From: Acidocella sp. KAb 2-4
Lineage (GTDB): Bacteria; Pseudomonadota; Alphaproteobacteria; Acetobacterales; Acetobacteraceae
NCBI RefSeq assembly: GCF_020567705.1
Contig: NZ_JAJDJU010000009.1
Span: 51,306 to 115,305, forward strand
DNA length: 64,000 bases
Direction: 5' to 3'
In this document: one piece after another, positions 21,105 through 32,606 of the stretch
How the letters are laid out: the number at the start of each line of letters is the position of its first letter
How positions within the stretch are numbered: position 1 is the stretch's first letter
The notes under the pieces: generated by a model
Seen by the model: the letters and a program-made list of their open reading frames with translations, nothing else
Databases searched by the model: none
What the model was told of the DNA's origin: nothing
Translations under genes and position numbers: made by a program

Positions 21105-22763
21105 TTAATGCTGCGCCTGTTTTTCCATCGCCCGCAGCACGAAGCGCTGCAGCTTGCCGCTGGGCGTTTTCGGCAATTGCTCGACGAATTCGATCTCGCG
21201 CGGATAGGCATGGGCGGAGAGCCGTTTGCGCACATGCTGGCGCAGCTCCTCGGCCAGGGCCTCGCTGGCCTCAACATCGGGCTTCAGCACCACGAAGGCC
21301 TTCACGATCTCGGTCCGCTCCGGGTCCGGCTTGCCGACCACGCCCGCCTCCACCACCGCCGGATGCTCGATCAGCGCGCTCTCCACGTCGAACGGGCCGA
21401 TGCGGTAGCCCGACGAGGTGATCACGTCGTCATTGCGGCCGACGAAGGAGATCAGCCCATCCGCGCCGAGTTCGGCGATGTCGCCGGTGCGGTAATATTT
21501 CGGCCCGAGCGAGGGGGTGTCCTTTTTGTAGTACCCGGTGAACCAGAATAGCGGCGAGGCCGCGAGATCGAGCGCCAGATCGCCCGGCGTGTCGGGGCCA
21601 AGCTCATTATCCTCGGCGTCGAGGATCACGGCGCGGAAACCGGGCATTGAGAGGCCAGCCGACCCCGCGCGCTGTTGATGCGCGAGGCCGTGATGGTTGT
21701 TCACGACCATGCCCATCTCGGTCTGGCCGTAATGGTCGCAGATCGGCGCGTTGAGCGCGGCGCGGAACCAGCGTACGACCTCGGGGTTGAGCGGCTCGCC
21801 GGCGCTGGAGACAGCGCGCAGCTGGCCCTTGAGCGGCGCGGCGGCCTCCATCCCCGCGGCCATGAGCAGGCGGAAGGCCGTGGGCGCGCCCGCGAAATTG
21901 GTGATGCCGTGGCGGGCGAGGATGCGGTAGGTGCTCTCGGCCGTGAACGGGCCTTCGTAGAAAGTGGTGGCATGGCCGAGCAGCAGCGGGCCGGTGACGG
22001 CGTAATACAGCCCATAAGCCCAGCCGGGATCGGCGATATTCCAGAATTTATCCTCGGGCCGCAGGCCGATGCCCAGCTCCATGTAGAGCCGGAAGGGCAG
22101 TAGCGCCCGGATGGACACGGGCACACCCTTGGGCAGGCCGGTGGTGCCGGAGGTGGACATCATTAGAAACAGGTCTTCGCCCTTGCGCATCACCGGCGCG
22201 AATTCGGGGCTGGCGGCGGCGAGCGCGGCGGCGAAGTCGATATCGCCCGCGTTCACGCTCTGCCCGCGCGACGGGCGGGCGAGCACGGCCACTTGCGGGC
22301 GGTTGGGCACGTCGTCGAGCTTCGGGCGGTTGGCGGGGTCGGTGACGACCAGCTTGGCGCTGGAGGTTTGCAACCGCTGCTCGATGGCCTTGGGGCCGAA
22401 GGCGGTGAACAGGGGCTGATACACCGCGCCCGCGCGCCAGGTGCCGAGAATGGTGATCAGCAATTCCGGGCAGCGCGGCAGCATGGCGGCCACCACATCG
22501 CCCGGGCGCACGCCCTGCGCGGTGATCATGTTGGCGAAGCGCGCGGTCTGCGCCTTCAGCTCGGCGAAGCTGAGCGACGCGCGCTCGCCGTCGATCCCCT
22601 CCCATTCCAGCGCGATGCCGCCCGCTGGCACATGCGCGTCGCAGCATTCCACGCAGACATTGATGCCGGCGTCGAGATCGCCGTGCAGCTTCGCGGCCAG
22701 CTCCTCGGGCCGGAAATTGGCGTAATAGCTCGCATAGTCGGGAACCGGGAAGGTGGCGGACAT
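21105..22763 (-). CDS. Acyl-CoA synthetase (AMP-forming)
   Basis: 552-aa adenylate-forming ligase that activates a carboxylic acid with ATP and CoA. Motifs: the P-loop-like LMMSTSGTTGLPKGVP, ICDHYGQTEMGMVV, YYRTGDIAELGADG, the hinge GRNDDVITSSGYRIGP, and the C-terminal lysine in LPKTPSGKLQRFVLR. It resembles medium-chain or propionyl/acetyl-type ligases more than long-chain FadD. The ATG at 22763 is chosen because GAGGAAG precedes it and the protein begins with a conserved PDYASYYANF-type sequence. First gene of the leftward operon, divergent from an AraC-type regulator across 135 bp. Confidence 0.88.
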   Translation of the reverse strand: MSATFPVPDYASYYANFRPEELAAKLHGDLDAGINVCVECCDAHVPAGGIALEWEGIDGERASLSFAELKAQTARFANMITAQGVRPGDVVAAMLPRCPELLITILGTWRAGAVYQPLFTAFGPKAIEQRLQTSSAKLVVTDPANRPKLDDVPNRPQVAVLARPSRGQSVNAGDIDFAAALAAASPEFAPVMRKGEDLFLMMSTSGTTGLPKGVPVSIRALLPFRLYMELGIGLRPEDKFWNIADPGWAYGLYYAVTGPLLLGHATTFYEGPFTAESTYRILARHGITNFAGAPTAFRLLMAAGMEAAAPLKGQLRAVSSAGEPLNPEVVRWFRAALNAPICDHYGQTEMGMVVNNHHGLAHQQRAGSAGLSMPGFRAVILDAEDNELGPDTPGDLALDLAASPLFWFTGYYKKDTPSLGPKYYRTGDIAELGADGLISFVGRNDDVITSSGYRIGPFDVESALIEHPAVVEAGVVGKPDPERTEIVKAFVVLKPDVEASEALAEELRQHVRKRLSAHAYPREIEFVEQLPKTPSGKLQRFVLRAMEKQAQH

Positions 22764-22864
22764 CTGACTTCCTCTGCGGTGTTGTTGCTTTTGGGGCGGC
22801 ACGGCTCTCGGGCCGTCTGACCCGCAAATTGCGCCAGAAAAACATGGCCGTCGATGACTTCTCT

Positions 22865-22877
22865 GGCAAAAATCTTT
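22865..22877 (+). promoter_or_regulatory. Shared 13-mer, copy A (acs/araC divergent region)
   Basis: GGCAAAAATCTTT lies 21 bp before the AraC-type start and about 100 bp upstream of the acyl-CoA synthetase. An identical 13-mer is at 24793-24805 before the isovaleryl-CoA dehydrogenase. Such an AT-rich string is rare in this GC-rich DNA, so a common regulator site is plausible. Confidence 0.4.
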
Positions 22878-22898
22878 TGGCGATTTTACCATGCCGCC

Positions 22899-23927
22899 AT
22901 GTCGGAGACGAATGCCGAGCGGCGGATGATCCGCCCCAGTTTTGTCGAGGAGGCGCTGGATTGCCTGCGCCGCAAGGGGCTACCCGTGGCGCCGGTGCTG
23001 GCGGCGGCCGGGCTGGCGGAGCCGCTCGCCGGGCCGGTTTCGGCCGAGGTCTATGGGCGCATGTGGCTGGCCCTGGCCGCGGCGATGCAGGACGAATATT
23101 TCGGCCTGGGCGGACGGCCGATGCGCCCGGGCGGTTTCGTGCTGCTTTGCCGCGCCGTGCTGCACTCGGCCACGCTGGAACAGGCGCTGCGCCGGGCGCT
23201 GCGCTTCCTGGCCGTGTTGCTCGACGATCCGCGCGGCGAGCTGCGGATGGCGGATGGGCTGGCGGAGGTGGTGCTGCACGATGCCGGGGTGGCGCGCTCG
23301 GCCTTCGCCTACCGCACCTTCTGGATCATCCTGCACGGCCTCGCCTGCTGGCTGGCGGGGCGGCGGATTCCGCTGCGGCTGGTCGATTTCCGCTGCGCCG
23401 AGCCGCCGGGCGTGGCCGATTACCGGCTGTTCTTCGGCGCGCCGGTGCGCTTCTCGCGCCCGCATAGCCGCATCGCCTTCGATGCCAGTTATCTCGCCCT
23501 GCCGGTGCGGCGCGATGAGGCGGCGCTGAAAGTCTTTCTGCGCGCCGCCCCCGCCAACCTGCTGGTGCGCTACCGCTATGATGCCGGGGCGATCGCGGGC
23601 ATCCGCGCCCGGCTGCGCGAATTGCCGCCCACCGCCTGGCCCGATTTCGCGGCTACCGCGCGGCTGATGCGGCTCTCGCCCTCCACGCTGCGCCATCGGC
23701 TGCGCCAGGAGGGGCAAAGCTGGTCCGGGCTGCGTGATGAAATCAGGCGGGACCTCGCCATCGCCGCGCTCACCGGCAGCCGGCGCGGCGTGGCCGAGAT
23801 CGCGGCGGAGCTGGGCTTTGCCGAGCCCAGCGCGTTCCACCGCGCCTTCCGCAAATGGACCTCGAAAAGCCCCGGCGCGTTCCGGCGCGAGATGTCAGCC
23901 CTCGGGCCGGGCCAGTTCGCGCCTTAG
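22899..23927 (+). CDS. AraC family transcriptional regulator
   Basis: 342-aa regulator with an N-terminal arabinose-binding-like domain of the OruR/ArgR-like type (about 10-190) and a C-terminal AraC DNA-binding domain with two helix-turn-helices (LSPSTLRHRLRQEG and VAEIAAELGFAEPSAFHRAF). The ATG at 22899 (MSETNAERRM) is preferred over one 15 codons upstream, which would cover the regulatory region. It is divergent from the acyl-CoA synthetase operon and so probably regulates it; the shared 13-mer hints at a second target at the leucine operon. Its 3' end overlaps the convergent LysR gene by 33 bp. Confidence 0.88.
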   Translation: MSETNAERRMIRPSFVEEALDCLRRKGLPVAPVLAAAGLAEPLAGPVSAEVYGRMWLALAAAMQDEYFGLGGRPMRPGGFVLLCRAVLHSATLEQALRRALRFLAVLLDDPRGELRMADGLAEVVLHDAGVARSAFAYRTFWIILHGLACWLAGRRIPLRLVDFRCAEPPGVADYRLFFGAPVRFSRPHSRIAFDASYLALPVRRDEAALKVFLRAAPANLLVRYRYDAGAIAGIRARLRELPPTAWPDFAATARLMRLSPSTLRHRLRQEGQSWSGLRDEIRRDLAIAALTGSRRGVAEIAAELGFAEPSAFHRAFRKWTSKSPGAFRREMSALGPGQFAP

Positions 23928-24770
23928 TGTTTCCACGAAGCAGCACCCGCCTTGGGCCAGGGCGCGGCCCTTGGCGGAATAGACGATGCCAACCTCGCGG
24001 CTGAAGTCGAAATCCAGCATCCGCACCGCCGCGATGCCGCCGCCCGCGAAGCTCTCGGGCATCACCGTCACCCCCAGCCCGGCGCGCACCATGGCCAGGG
24101 CCTTGTCGTCATTGGTGGTCTTCAGGGCGAAACTGGGGCGTACCCCGCGCTGCGTGAAATATTGGCTGGTGGCGGCCAGCACCTCGCAATGGCGGCGGAT
24201 GATCATCGCATCCTTGGCCAGTTCCTCGCCGCGCACGCTGTGCATCTGTGCCAGGCGGTGGCTGTTGGAGGTCACCAGCATGTAAGCCTCGCGGTAGAGC
24301 GGCTCCTGCGCCGGGGCGGGGGAGCCGGGGCGCAGCAATGTGAGCGCCAGCTCGATGCGTTCATCGTCCAACCAGGTTTTCAGCTCGCGTTCATTGCCGT
24401 CCAGCAATTCCAGCGTCTCCGCGCTCTCCTGCGCAATGTGCCGGCGCACCAGGGCCTCCAGCCGGGCGGAGGGAAAGGTGGACAGCACCCCGACGCGCAG
24501 CGTGCGCCGGGGCGCGGCCTGCGAGATCTCGCGCAGGGCGATCTCGTAATCGCGGGCGATGCGCTGGGCATGCACCAGGAAGCGGCTACCCGCCTCGGTG
24601 AGCGAGACGCGGCGGCGGTCGCGCTCGAATAATTTCTGCCCGAGCTGCGCCTCCAGCTTGGCGATGCCGGCGGAGAGGGTGGGCTGGGTGACATTCATCC
24701 GTCCGGCGGCGCGGGAGAAATTGCCCAACTCCGCTACAGCCAGGAAATAACGCAGGAGATACCAGTCCAT
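23895..24770 (-). CDS. LysR family transcriptional regulator
   Basis: 291-aa LysR protein: N-terminal winged HTH ([19 protein letters not shown], about residues 18-36) and a periplasmic-binding-like effector domain. It is divergent from the isovaleryl-CoA dehydrogenase operon and likely controls it. Start choice is open: ATG at 24770 ([12 protein letters not shown]) matches usual LysR beginnings, while ATG at 24782 would place a perfect palindrome inside the first codons. Neither has a clear ribosome binding site, so the mRNA may be leaderless. The 3' end overlaps the AraC-type gene. Confidence 0.88.
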   Translation of the reverse strand: MDWYLLRYFLAVAELGNFSRAAGRMNVTQPTLSAGIAKLEAQLGQKLFERDRRRVSLTEAGSRFLVHAQRIARDYEIALREISQAAPRRTLRVGVLSTFPSARLEALVRRHIAQESAETLELLDGNERELKTWLDDERIELALTLLRPGSPAPAQEPLYREAYMLVTSNSHRLAQMHSVRGEELAKDAMIIRRHCEVLAATSQYFTQRGVRPSFALKTTNDDKALAMVRAGLGVTVMPESFAGGGIAAVRMLDFDFSREVGIVYSAKGRALAQGGCCFVETLRRELARPEG

Positions 24771-24787
24771 GATAGATGTCATCTATC
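24771..24787. promoter_or_regulatory. Palindromic LysR-type operator at the lysR/ivd divergence
   Basis: GATAGATG-T-CATCTATC is a perfect 8-bp inverted repeat around one base, containing the LysR T-N11-A signature (24773/24785). It touches the LysR start codon at 24770 and lies 83 bp before the isovaleryl-CoA dehydrogenase start, as expected for an autoregulatory recognition site of a divergent LysR regulator. Confidence 0.65.
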
Positions 24788-24792
24788 AAAGC

Positions 24793-24805
24793 GGCAAAAA
24801 TCTTT
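24793..24805 (+). promoter_or_regulatory. Shared 13-mer, copy B (ivd promoter region)
   Basis: GGCAAAAATCTTT, identical to 22865-22877, begins 5 bp after the LysR palindrome and ends 65 bp before the isovaleryl-CoA dehydrogenase start. It links the two acyl-CoA operons and could be recognised by the AraC-type protein encoded between them (inference). Confidence 0.4.
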
Positions 24806-24870
24806 CAATTTCATCTTTCATGGCGGAGCCGCTAAGGTCGTGCCCAGAGCACAAAAAGGAGGAACCGCGC

Positions 24871-26027
24871 ATGAGCTTCAGCGCGCAGATGGATTTCGGC
24901 CTGAGCGAGACCGCCCTGGCGATCCGCGACACCACCGCCCGCTTCGCGCAGGAGCGCATCGCCCCGATCGCCGCGAAGATCGACGCGGAGAATCATTTCG
25001 CCCGGTCGCTGTGGGAGGAAATGGGCGCGCTCGGCCTGCACGGGATCACCGTGGAGGAGGAGGATGGCGGGCTTGGGCTTGGCTATCTGGAGCATGTGCT
25101 GGCGGTCGAGGAGATCTCCCGCGCCTCCGCCTCGGTGGGGCTGTCTTACGGCGCTCATTCCAATCTCTGCGTCAACCAGCTTCGCCGCTGGGGCACACCG
25201 GCGCAGAAATCGCGGTATTTGCCCAAGCTGATCTCGGGCGAGCATGTCGGCTCGCTGGCGATGTCCGAGGTCGGGGCGGGCTCGGATGTCGTTTCCATGA
25301 AGCTGCGCGCCGAGAAGAAGGGCGACCGCTACATCCTGAACGGCAACAAATTCTGGATCACCAACGCGCCGATCGCGGACACGCTGATCGTCTACGCCAA
25401 GACTGAGCCCGCCGCCGGGCCGAAGGGCATCTCGGTGTTCATCATCGAGCGCGGGTTCAAGGGCTTCTCCACTGGGCAGAAGCTGGACAAGATGGGTATG
25501 CGCGGCTCCGATACGGGCGAGTTGATCTTCGAGGATTGCGAAGTGCCCGAAGAGAACCTGATGGGCCCGCTGAATGGCGGCGTGAAGGTGCTGATGTCGG
25601 GCCTCGACTACGAGCGCGCCGTGCTGGCCGCCGGGCCGCTGGGCATCATGCAGGCGGCGATGGACGCGGTGCTGCCCTATGTGAAGGAGCGCACGCAGTT
25701 CGGCCAGGCGATCGGCAATTTCCAGCTCATGCAGGGCAAACTCGCCGATATGTACGTGGCGTTGAATTCCGCCCGCGCTTATGTCTATGCCGTCGCCCGC
25801 GCTTGCGATGCCGGGTACACCACGCGGTTTGACGCGGCAGGGGCGATCCTGCTCGCCAGCGAAAACGCCGTGCGGGTGTCGCTGGAGGCGATTCAGGCCT
25901 TTGGCGGCGCGGGGTATCTGAAGGAGACCGGCATCGAGCGGCTGGTGCGCGACGCCAAGCTCTACGATATCGGGGCTGGCACGAATGAGATCCGCCGCTA
26001 CCTGATCGGCCGCGAGTTGATGAACGC

Positions 26028-26031
<4 letters not shown>
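24871..26031 (+). CDS. ivd: Isovaleryl-CoA dehydrogenase
   Basis: 386-aa FAD enzyme oxidising isovaleryl-CoA to 3-methylcrotonyl-CoA in leucine degradation. The diagnostic feature is the catalytic glutamate in the internal helix, [18 protein letters not shown], with glycine at the usual C-terminal Glu position ([16 protein letters not shown]); this arrangement is specific to isovaleryl-CoA dehydrogenases. [16 protein letters not shown] and [18 protein letters not shown] also fit. ATG at 24871 has AAGGAGG 8 bp upstream; the frame is open further upstream through the regulatory region. First gene of the leucine operon; stop overlaps the next gene by 4 bp. Confidence 0.95.
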
Positions 26032-27653
<1,622 letters not shown>

Positions 27654-27658
27654 CCCGC

Positions 27659-29518
27659 ATGTTCACGTCTTTGCTGATCGCCAATCGCGGCGAGATCGCA
27701 CGCCGGATCATCCGCACGGCGCGCCGCCTCGGCATCCGCACCATCGCGGTGTATTCCGAGGCGGATGCCAGCGCGCCCTTCGTGGCCGAGGCCGATGAGG
27801 CGCATTGCATCGGCCCCGCTCCGGCGCGGGAGAGTTATCTGCGCCCTGAAAAAATCCTGGACGCGGCGCGCCGCGCCGGGGCCGAGGCGATCCACCCCGG
27901 TTACGGCTTTCTCTCCGAGAATGCGGAATTCGCGCAGGCGGTGATCGATGCCGGGCTGATCTGGGTTGGTCCGCAGCCATCCTCGATCCGCGCCATGGGG
28001 CTGAAGGACGCCGCCAAGGCGCTGATGCAGCGCGCAGGCGTGCCGGTCACGCCGGGCTATCTGGGCGAGGACCAATCGCCCGAGCGCTTGGCCGCCGAGG
28101 CGGCGCGCATCGGTTTTCCGCTGCTCATCAAGGCGGTGGCGGGTGGCGGCGGCAAGGGCATGCGTAGGGTGGAGAGCCTGGAGGAATTCCCCGCCGCGCT
28201 CGCCTCCTGCCAGCGCGAGGCGGAGGCCTCGTTCGGCGATGACCGGGTGCTGCTGGAAATCTACGTCTCGCGCCCGCGCCATATCGAGGTGCAGGTGTTC
28301 GGTGACGCGCATGGCAATGTCGTGCATCTGTTCGAGCGTGATTGCTCGTTGCAGCGCCGCCATCAGAAGGTGATCGAGGAAGCTCCCGCGCCGGGGATGA
28401 GCGAGGCGGTGCGCGAAGCCGTCTGCGCCGCCGCGGTGCAGGCCGCGCGCGCCGTGGCGTATCAGGGGGCGGGGACGATCGAGTTCATCGCCGACGCCTC
28501 CGAGGGGCTGCGCGCCGACCGCATCTGGTTCATGGAGATGAACACGCGTTTGCAGGTCGAGCATCCGGTCACCGAGATGGTCACCGGGCAGGATCTGGTG
28601 GAGTGGCAGCTCCGCGTGGCGGCGGGCGAGAAGCTGCCGCTGCGCCAGGAGCAGATCAGCCTCACCGGCCATGCCATCGAGGCGCGGCTCTATGCCGAGA
28701 ACCCGGATACCGGCTTCCTGCCCTCAACCGGCGTACTGACGCATTTCGTGCTGCCCGCGCCGGGCGTGCGGGTGGATAGCGCGGTGGAGCAGGGCGGGGA
28801 GGTGACATCGTTCTACGACCCGATGATCGCCAAGCTGATCGCGCACGGGCCGACCCGCGCCGCCGCCGCGCAGAAACTGGCCGGGGCCTGCGGCGCCGCG
28901 CAGATCTGGCCGGTGAAGACCAATGCCGCCTTCCTGGCGCGCACGCTGCGGCATGGGGCGTTTCTGGCGGCGCAGCTCGATACCGGGTTCATCGCCGCGC
29001 ATCTGCCGGAGCTGCTGGGCTCGCCCGAGCCCTCGCCCGAGGTGTTGCAGGCCGCGGCGCAGGCGCGCATCGCCGCGCATGACACCCCGCCCGCGTTGCG
29101 CGGATTCCGCCTCAACGCCCCGGCGCGGCTGGAGGTGCGCTTGCAACACGGCGCCACGGTGCATACGGCCCCGGCCGCGCCCTCGGCGCTGCCGGTGCAT
29201 AATCTGGGTGACGAGACGGTGGTGTTTGCGCAAGCCCGCGCCTTCGCCTTCACCGAGCCCACTGCCGATGATACCGGCCATGGCGGTGGTGAGAGCGGCG
29301 GCGCGGTGCTGTCGCCGATGCCGGGGCATGTGCTTTCGGTGGCGGTGGCGCTGGGTGAGACTGTGAAAAAGGGCGCGCCTTTGCTGGTAATGGAGGCGAT
29401 GAAGATGGAGATGACGCTCGCCGCCCCGTGTGACGGCGTGGTCGCGGAACTCAACGCCGCCCCCGGCGCGCGCGTGGCCGAGGGCGTGCTGCTCCTGCGC
29501 CTGGAAACGGAGGGCTGA
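27659..29518 (+). CDS. mccA: Methylcrotonyl-CoA carboxylase, biotin carboxylase/carrier subunit
   Basis: 619-aa alpha subunit with an ATP-grasp biotin carboxylase domain (FTSLLIANRGEIARRI start; AVAGGGGKGMRRV glycine loop; ERDCSLQRRHQKVIEE; EMNTRLQVEHPVTE) and a C-terminal biotinyl domain with the acceptor lysine in VMEAMKMEM. Together with mccB it carboxylates 3-methylcrotonyl-CoA. The ATG at 27659 is preferred because an AGGA lies 9 bp upstream and family members begin MFxxLLIANRGE; a GTG at 27650 overlapping the mccB stop is an alternative adding three residues. Confidence 0.95.
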   Translation: MFTSLLIANRGEIARRIIRTARRLGIRTIAVYSEADASAPFVAEADEAHCIGPAPARESYLRPEKILDAARRAGAEAIHPGYGFLSENAEFAQAVIDAGLIWVGPQPSSIRAMGLKDAAKALMQRAGVPVTPGYLGEDQSPERLAAEAARIGFPLLIKAVAGGGGKGMRRVESLEEFPAALASCQREAEASFGDDRVLLEIYVSRPRHIEVQVFGDAHGNVVHLFERDCSLQRRHQKVIEEAPAPGMSEAVREAVCAAAVQAARAVAYQGAGTIEFIADASEGLRADRIWFMEMNTRLQVEHPVTEMVTGQDLVEWQLRVAAGEKLPLRQEQISLTGHAIEARLYAENPDTGFLPSTGVLTHFVLPAPGVRVDSAVEQGGEVTSFYDPMIAKLIAHGPTRAAAAQKLAGACGAAQIWPVKTNAAFLARTLRHGAFLAAQLDTGFIAAHLPELLGSPEPSPEVLQAAAQARIAAHDTPPALRGFRLNAPARLEVRLQHGATVHTAPAAPSALPVHNLGDETVVFAQARAFAFTEPTADDTGHGGGESGGAVLSPMPGHVLSVAVALGETVKKGAPLLVMEAMKMEMTLAAPCDGVVAELNAAPGARVAEGVLLLRLETEG

Positions 29519-29521
29519 CGT

Positions 29522-29974
29522 ATGGCCGGACGCTATTTCGACGATTTCAACATCGGCGATGAGATCAGGCATGATCTGCACCGCACGGTGACAGAAACCG
29601 ACAACCTGCTCATCACCACGCTCACTCATAACCCCCAGCCGCTGCATCTCGATGCCGAATATGCCGGGACCACCGAGTTCGGGCGGATCGTGGTGAACGG
29701 GCTGTTCACGTTTTCGCTCATGGTGGGCCTCTCGGTGGGCGACACCACGCTTGGCACGCTGGTGGCCAATCTCGGCTACGACGAAGTGGTGATGTCCAAG
29801 CCGGTGTTTGTAGGCGACACGCTGCGCGCCGAAACGGTGGTGAGCGCCAAGCGCGAGAGCAAATCCCGCCCCAATGCCGGGGTCGTGGTGTTCACCCACC
29901 GCATGTTCAACCAGCGCGGCGAGATGGTGTGCCAGTGCAAACGCACCGCGCTGATGCAGAGGCGTCCGGCATGA
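29522..29974 (+). CDS. MaoC-like acyl-CoA hydratase
   Basis: 150-aa hot-dog fold hydratase of the MaoC/mesaconyl-CoA hydratase type, starting [13 protein letters not shown] and containing the hydratase-2 style region [15 protein letters not shown] with the catalytic Asn/Asp-His dyad pattern. No crotonase-type 3-methylglutaconyl-CoA hydratase (LiuC) is present in the operon, so this enzyme is the likely provider of that step. It is three bases after mccA and overlaps the following CitE-like lyase by 4 bp. The same gene order is known in the actinobacterial leucine cluster, where MaoC and CitE-like genes follow accD1/accA1. Confidence 0.85.
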   Translation: MAGRYFDDFNIGDEIRHDLHRTVTETDNLLITTLTHNPQPLHLDAEYAGTTEFGRIVVNGLFTFSLMVGLSVGDTTLGTLVANLGYDEVVMSKPVFVGDTLRAETVVSAKRESKSRPNAGVVVFTHRMFNQRGEMVCQCKRTALMQRRPA

Positions 29975-30840
29975 CCCCGCGCTCCTTCCTGTTCGTTCCC
30001 GCCGATGCCCCCGCCAAGATCGCCAAGGCCCAGGCCAGTGGCGCTGATGCCGTGATTCTGGACATTGAGGATTCCGTGGCGCTCTCCGCCAAGCCACAGG
30101 CGCGGGAGGTGGCGGCGCAGACCCTGGCCGGACCGCGCGCCGGACCTGAGCTGTGGGTGCGCGTCAACCCGCTGGCTTCGGGCCTAGCGCTGGCCGATCT
30201 GGCCGCCGTGATCCCGCACGCCCCCGCCGGCATCGTGCTGCCGAAGCCGGATTCGGTGGCGGATGTGGTCACGCTGGCGCATTATCTCGATGCCTTCGAG
30301 GCCGCCGCCGGGCTCGCGCCCGGCCGTACGCGCATCCTGCCGATCGCCACCGAGACGCCCGCCTCGGTGTTCTCGCTCGGGTCCTATGTGAGCGCCGGGC
30401 CGCGCCTCGCCGGGCTGACCTGGGGGGCGGAGGACCTGCCCGCCGCGATCGGCGCCACGCAGAGCCGCAACCCGGATGGCTCGCTGAACGATCTCTGCCG
30501 CATGGTGCGCTCGCTTTGCCTCGCTGGCGCGGCGGCGGCGGGGGTGCCGGCCATCGAGACGGTGTACCCGGATTTCCGCGACGAGGCCGGGCTGCGCGCC
30601 TGGGCCGAGGCTGGCCGCCGCGAGGGCTTCACCGCCATGCTGGCGATCCACCCGGCGCAGGTGGCGGTGATCAACGCCGTGATGACCCCCTCGGCGGCTG
30701 ACATCGCGGCCGCCCGCGCGGTGATTGCCGCCTTTGCCGCCACGCCGGGGGTAGGGGTGGTGGCGCTGGATGGCAAGATGCTTGATCGACCCCATCTGAC
30801 ACAGGCGCAAAAGACTTTGGCGAGGATGCGGGAGGACTGA
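29971..30840 (+). CDS. CitE-like beta-hydroxyacyl-CoA lyase (HpcH/HpaI family)
   Basis: 289-aa TIM-barrel lyase with [26 protein letters not shown] (metal-binding Glu/Asp), [10 protein letters not shown] and the metal/CoA-site block [15 protein letters not shown]. Family members cleave malyl-, citramalyl- or 3-hydroxy-3-methylglutaryl-CoA. The operon lacks a canonical HMG-CoA lyase, and the M. tuberculosis homologue in a similarly arranged operon (Rv2498c) is described as acting in leucine catabolism and itaconate dissimilation. The start at 29971 overlaps maoC by ATGA. Substrate assignment is by context. Confidence 0.85.
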   Translation: MTPRSFLFVPADAPAKIAKAQASGADAVILDIEDSVALSAKPQAREVAAQTLAGPRAGPELWVRVNPLASGLALADLAAVIPHAPAGIVLPKPDSVADVVTLAHYLDAFEAAAGLAPGRTRILPIATETPASVFSLGSYVSAGPRLAGLTWGAEDLPAAIGATQSRNPDGSLNDLCRMVRSLCLAGAAAAGVPAIETVYPDFRDEAGLRAWAEAGRREGFTAMLAIHPAQVAVINAVMTPSAADIAAARAVIAAFAATPGVGVVALDGKMLDRPHLTQAQKTLARMRED

Positions 30841-30907
30841 TCACCCTCTCGCAGCCCCGCGCCGTCCGTCCAAGAGCAAACAGAAAAGAACCCTAGGGAA
30901 ACAGCGG

Positions 30908-32599
30908 ATGCAGGAAAGTTATGTGCGCGGCGGCAACGAACCGCCGTTGCTGGAAAAGACTATCGGCCAGGCGCTGGATGACGCCGCCGCGAATTGGCCG
31001 GAGGCGGATGCGCTGGTCTGCCCGGCCCAGGCTGTGCGACTGAGCTGGCGGGGCTTGCGCGAGCGTGCGGCGCATGTGGCGGCGGGGTTGCTGGCGCAAG
31101 GGTTAGAGCCGGGCGACCGTGTGGGCATCTGGTCGCTCAACCGCGCCGAATGGGTGCTCACCCAGTTCGCCTGCGCCCAGGCCGGGCTGATCCTGACCAC
31201 GGTGAATCCGGCCTACCGGTTGTCGGAGCTGGAATACGCGCTGAACAAGGTGAGCATGAAGGCGCTGATCGTCTCGCCGCCCTTCAAGACCAGCGACTAT
31301 CCGGGGATGGTCGCCACCCTGGCGCCGGAGCTGGGCGAATGCGCGCCGGGAGCGTTGCGGGCGGCGCGGCTGCCGCATCTGCGCCTGGTCGTGCAGATGG
31401 GTGAGGAGATCATGCCCGGCGCGATGTCCTTCGCGGCGCTGGAGACGGCCGGGCGCGCGGCGGGGCTGAACGCGCTGCATGCCGTGGCCGCCACGCTCAA
31501 GCCGCATGACGCGGTGAACATCCAGTTCACCTCGGGCACCACTGGCGCGCCCAAAGGGGTGACGCTGAGCCACCACAACATCCTCAATAACGGCTATCTG
31601 GTGGGGCGGGGTATGGCGCTCACCCCGGCTGACCGCATCTGCATCCCGGTGCCGTTGTATCACTGCTTTGGCATGGTCATGGGCAATCTGGCGGCGGTGA
31701 CACATGGCGCCGCCATGGTGTTCCCCGGCGAAGGATTCGACCCCCTGGTGACGCTGCAAACCTGCGCCGATGAGCGCTGCACCGCGCTCTATGGCGTGCC
31801 GACCATGTTTATCGCCGAGCTCGACCATCCGCGCTTCGCGGAATTCGACCTCTCGGCCATGCGCACCGGCATCATGGCGGGCAGCCCGTGCCCGATCGAG
31901 GTGATGCGCAAGGTGATCAGCCAGATGCATGCGCGAGACATGACCATCTGCTACGGCATGACCGAAACCTCGCCGGTGAGCTTCCAGACCGGGCTGGATG
32001 ACACGCTGGAGCGGCGCGTCTCCACCGTTGGGCGGGTGCATCCGCATCTGGAGGTGAAGATCATCGACACCGAGGGCAATACCGTGCCCTACGGCACGCC
32101 GGGCGAGCTGTGCACGCGCGGCTACGCGGTGATGATCGGCTATTGGGACGATTCCGAGCAGACCGCGAAGGCCAAGGATTCTGAGGGCTGGCTGCATACC
32201 GGCGACCTCGCCACCATCGACGGGGAAGGGTTCTGCCAGATTGTCGGGCGGATCAAGGATATGGTGATCCGTGGCGGTGAAAATCTGTATCCGCGCGAGA
32301 TCGAGGAATATCTTTACCGCCACCCGAAGATTCAGGACGTACAGGTGTTCGGCGTGCCGGACGAGCTGTATGGCGAGGAACTGTGCGCTTGGGTGATCCT
32401 GCGCGAGGGCATGGAGATGGAGGCCGAGGAGCTGCGCGCCTTCTGCCGCGGGCAGATCGCGCATCACAAGATCCCGCGCTATGTCCGTTTCGTCGCGGAA
32501 ATGCCGAAGACGGTAACGGGCAAAATCCAGAAATTCAGGATGCGCGAGGCGATGCTGCGCGCGATGCGTGGCGAGGAGGGGGCGGAGGACGCCCCCTGA
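30908..32599 (+). CDS. Long-chain-type fatty acyl-CoA ligase (AMP-forming)
   Basis: 563-aa adenylate-forming enzyme. [20 protein letters not shown] (P-loop), [43 protein letters not shown] and the terminal [14 protein letters not shown] lysine motif are all intact. The sequence is closest to the FadD3/AcsA-like branch that accepts medium to long or substituted acids. It stands 67 bp after the CitE-like gene on the same strand, so it may be the end of the leucine operon or have its own promoter. It converges on the tautomerase gene with a 7-bp gap. Confidence 0.87.
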   Translation: MQESYVRGGNEPPLLEKTIGQALDDAAANWPEADALVCPAQAVRLSWRGLRERAAHVAAGLLAQGLEPGDRVGIWSLNRAEWVLTQFACAQAGLILTTVNPAYRLSELEYALNKVSMKALIVSPPFKTSDYPGMVATLAPELGECAPGALRAARLPHLRLVVQMGEEIMPGAMSFAALETAGRAAGLNALHAVAATLKPHDAVNIQFTSGTTGAPKGVTLSHHNILNNGYLVGRGMALTPADRICIPVPLYHCFGMVMGNLAAVTHGAAMVFPGEGFDPLVTLQTCADERCTALYGVPTMFIAELDHPRFAEFDLSAMRTGIMAGSPCPIEVMRKVISQMHARDMTICYGMTETSPVSFQTGLDDTLERRVSTVGRVHPHLEVKIIDTEGNTVPYGTPGELCTRGYAVMIGYWDDSEQTAKAKDSEGWLHTGDLATIDGEGFCQIVGRIKDMVIRGGENLYPREIEEYLYRHPKIQDVQVFGVPDELYGEELCAWVILREGMEMEAEELRAFCRGQIAHHKIPRYVRFVAEMPKTVTGKIQKFRMREAMLRAMRGEEGAEDAP

Positions 32600-32606
32600 T
32601 GCGCAT

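Noticed and set aside
20115..21551. 478-codon plus-strand open frame across thiolase, SDR and CoA ligase genes
   Set aside because: It crosses three real genes on the other strand and has no protein family features.
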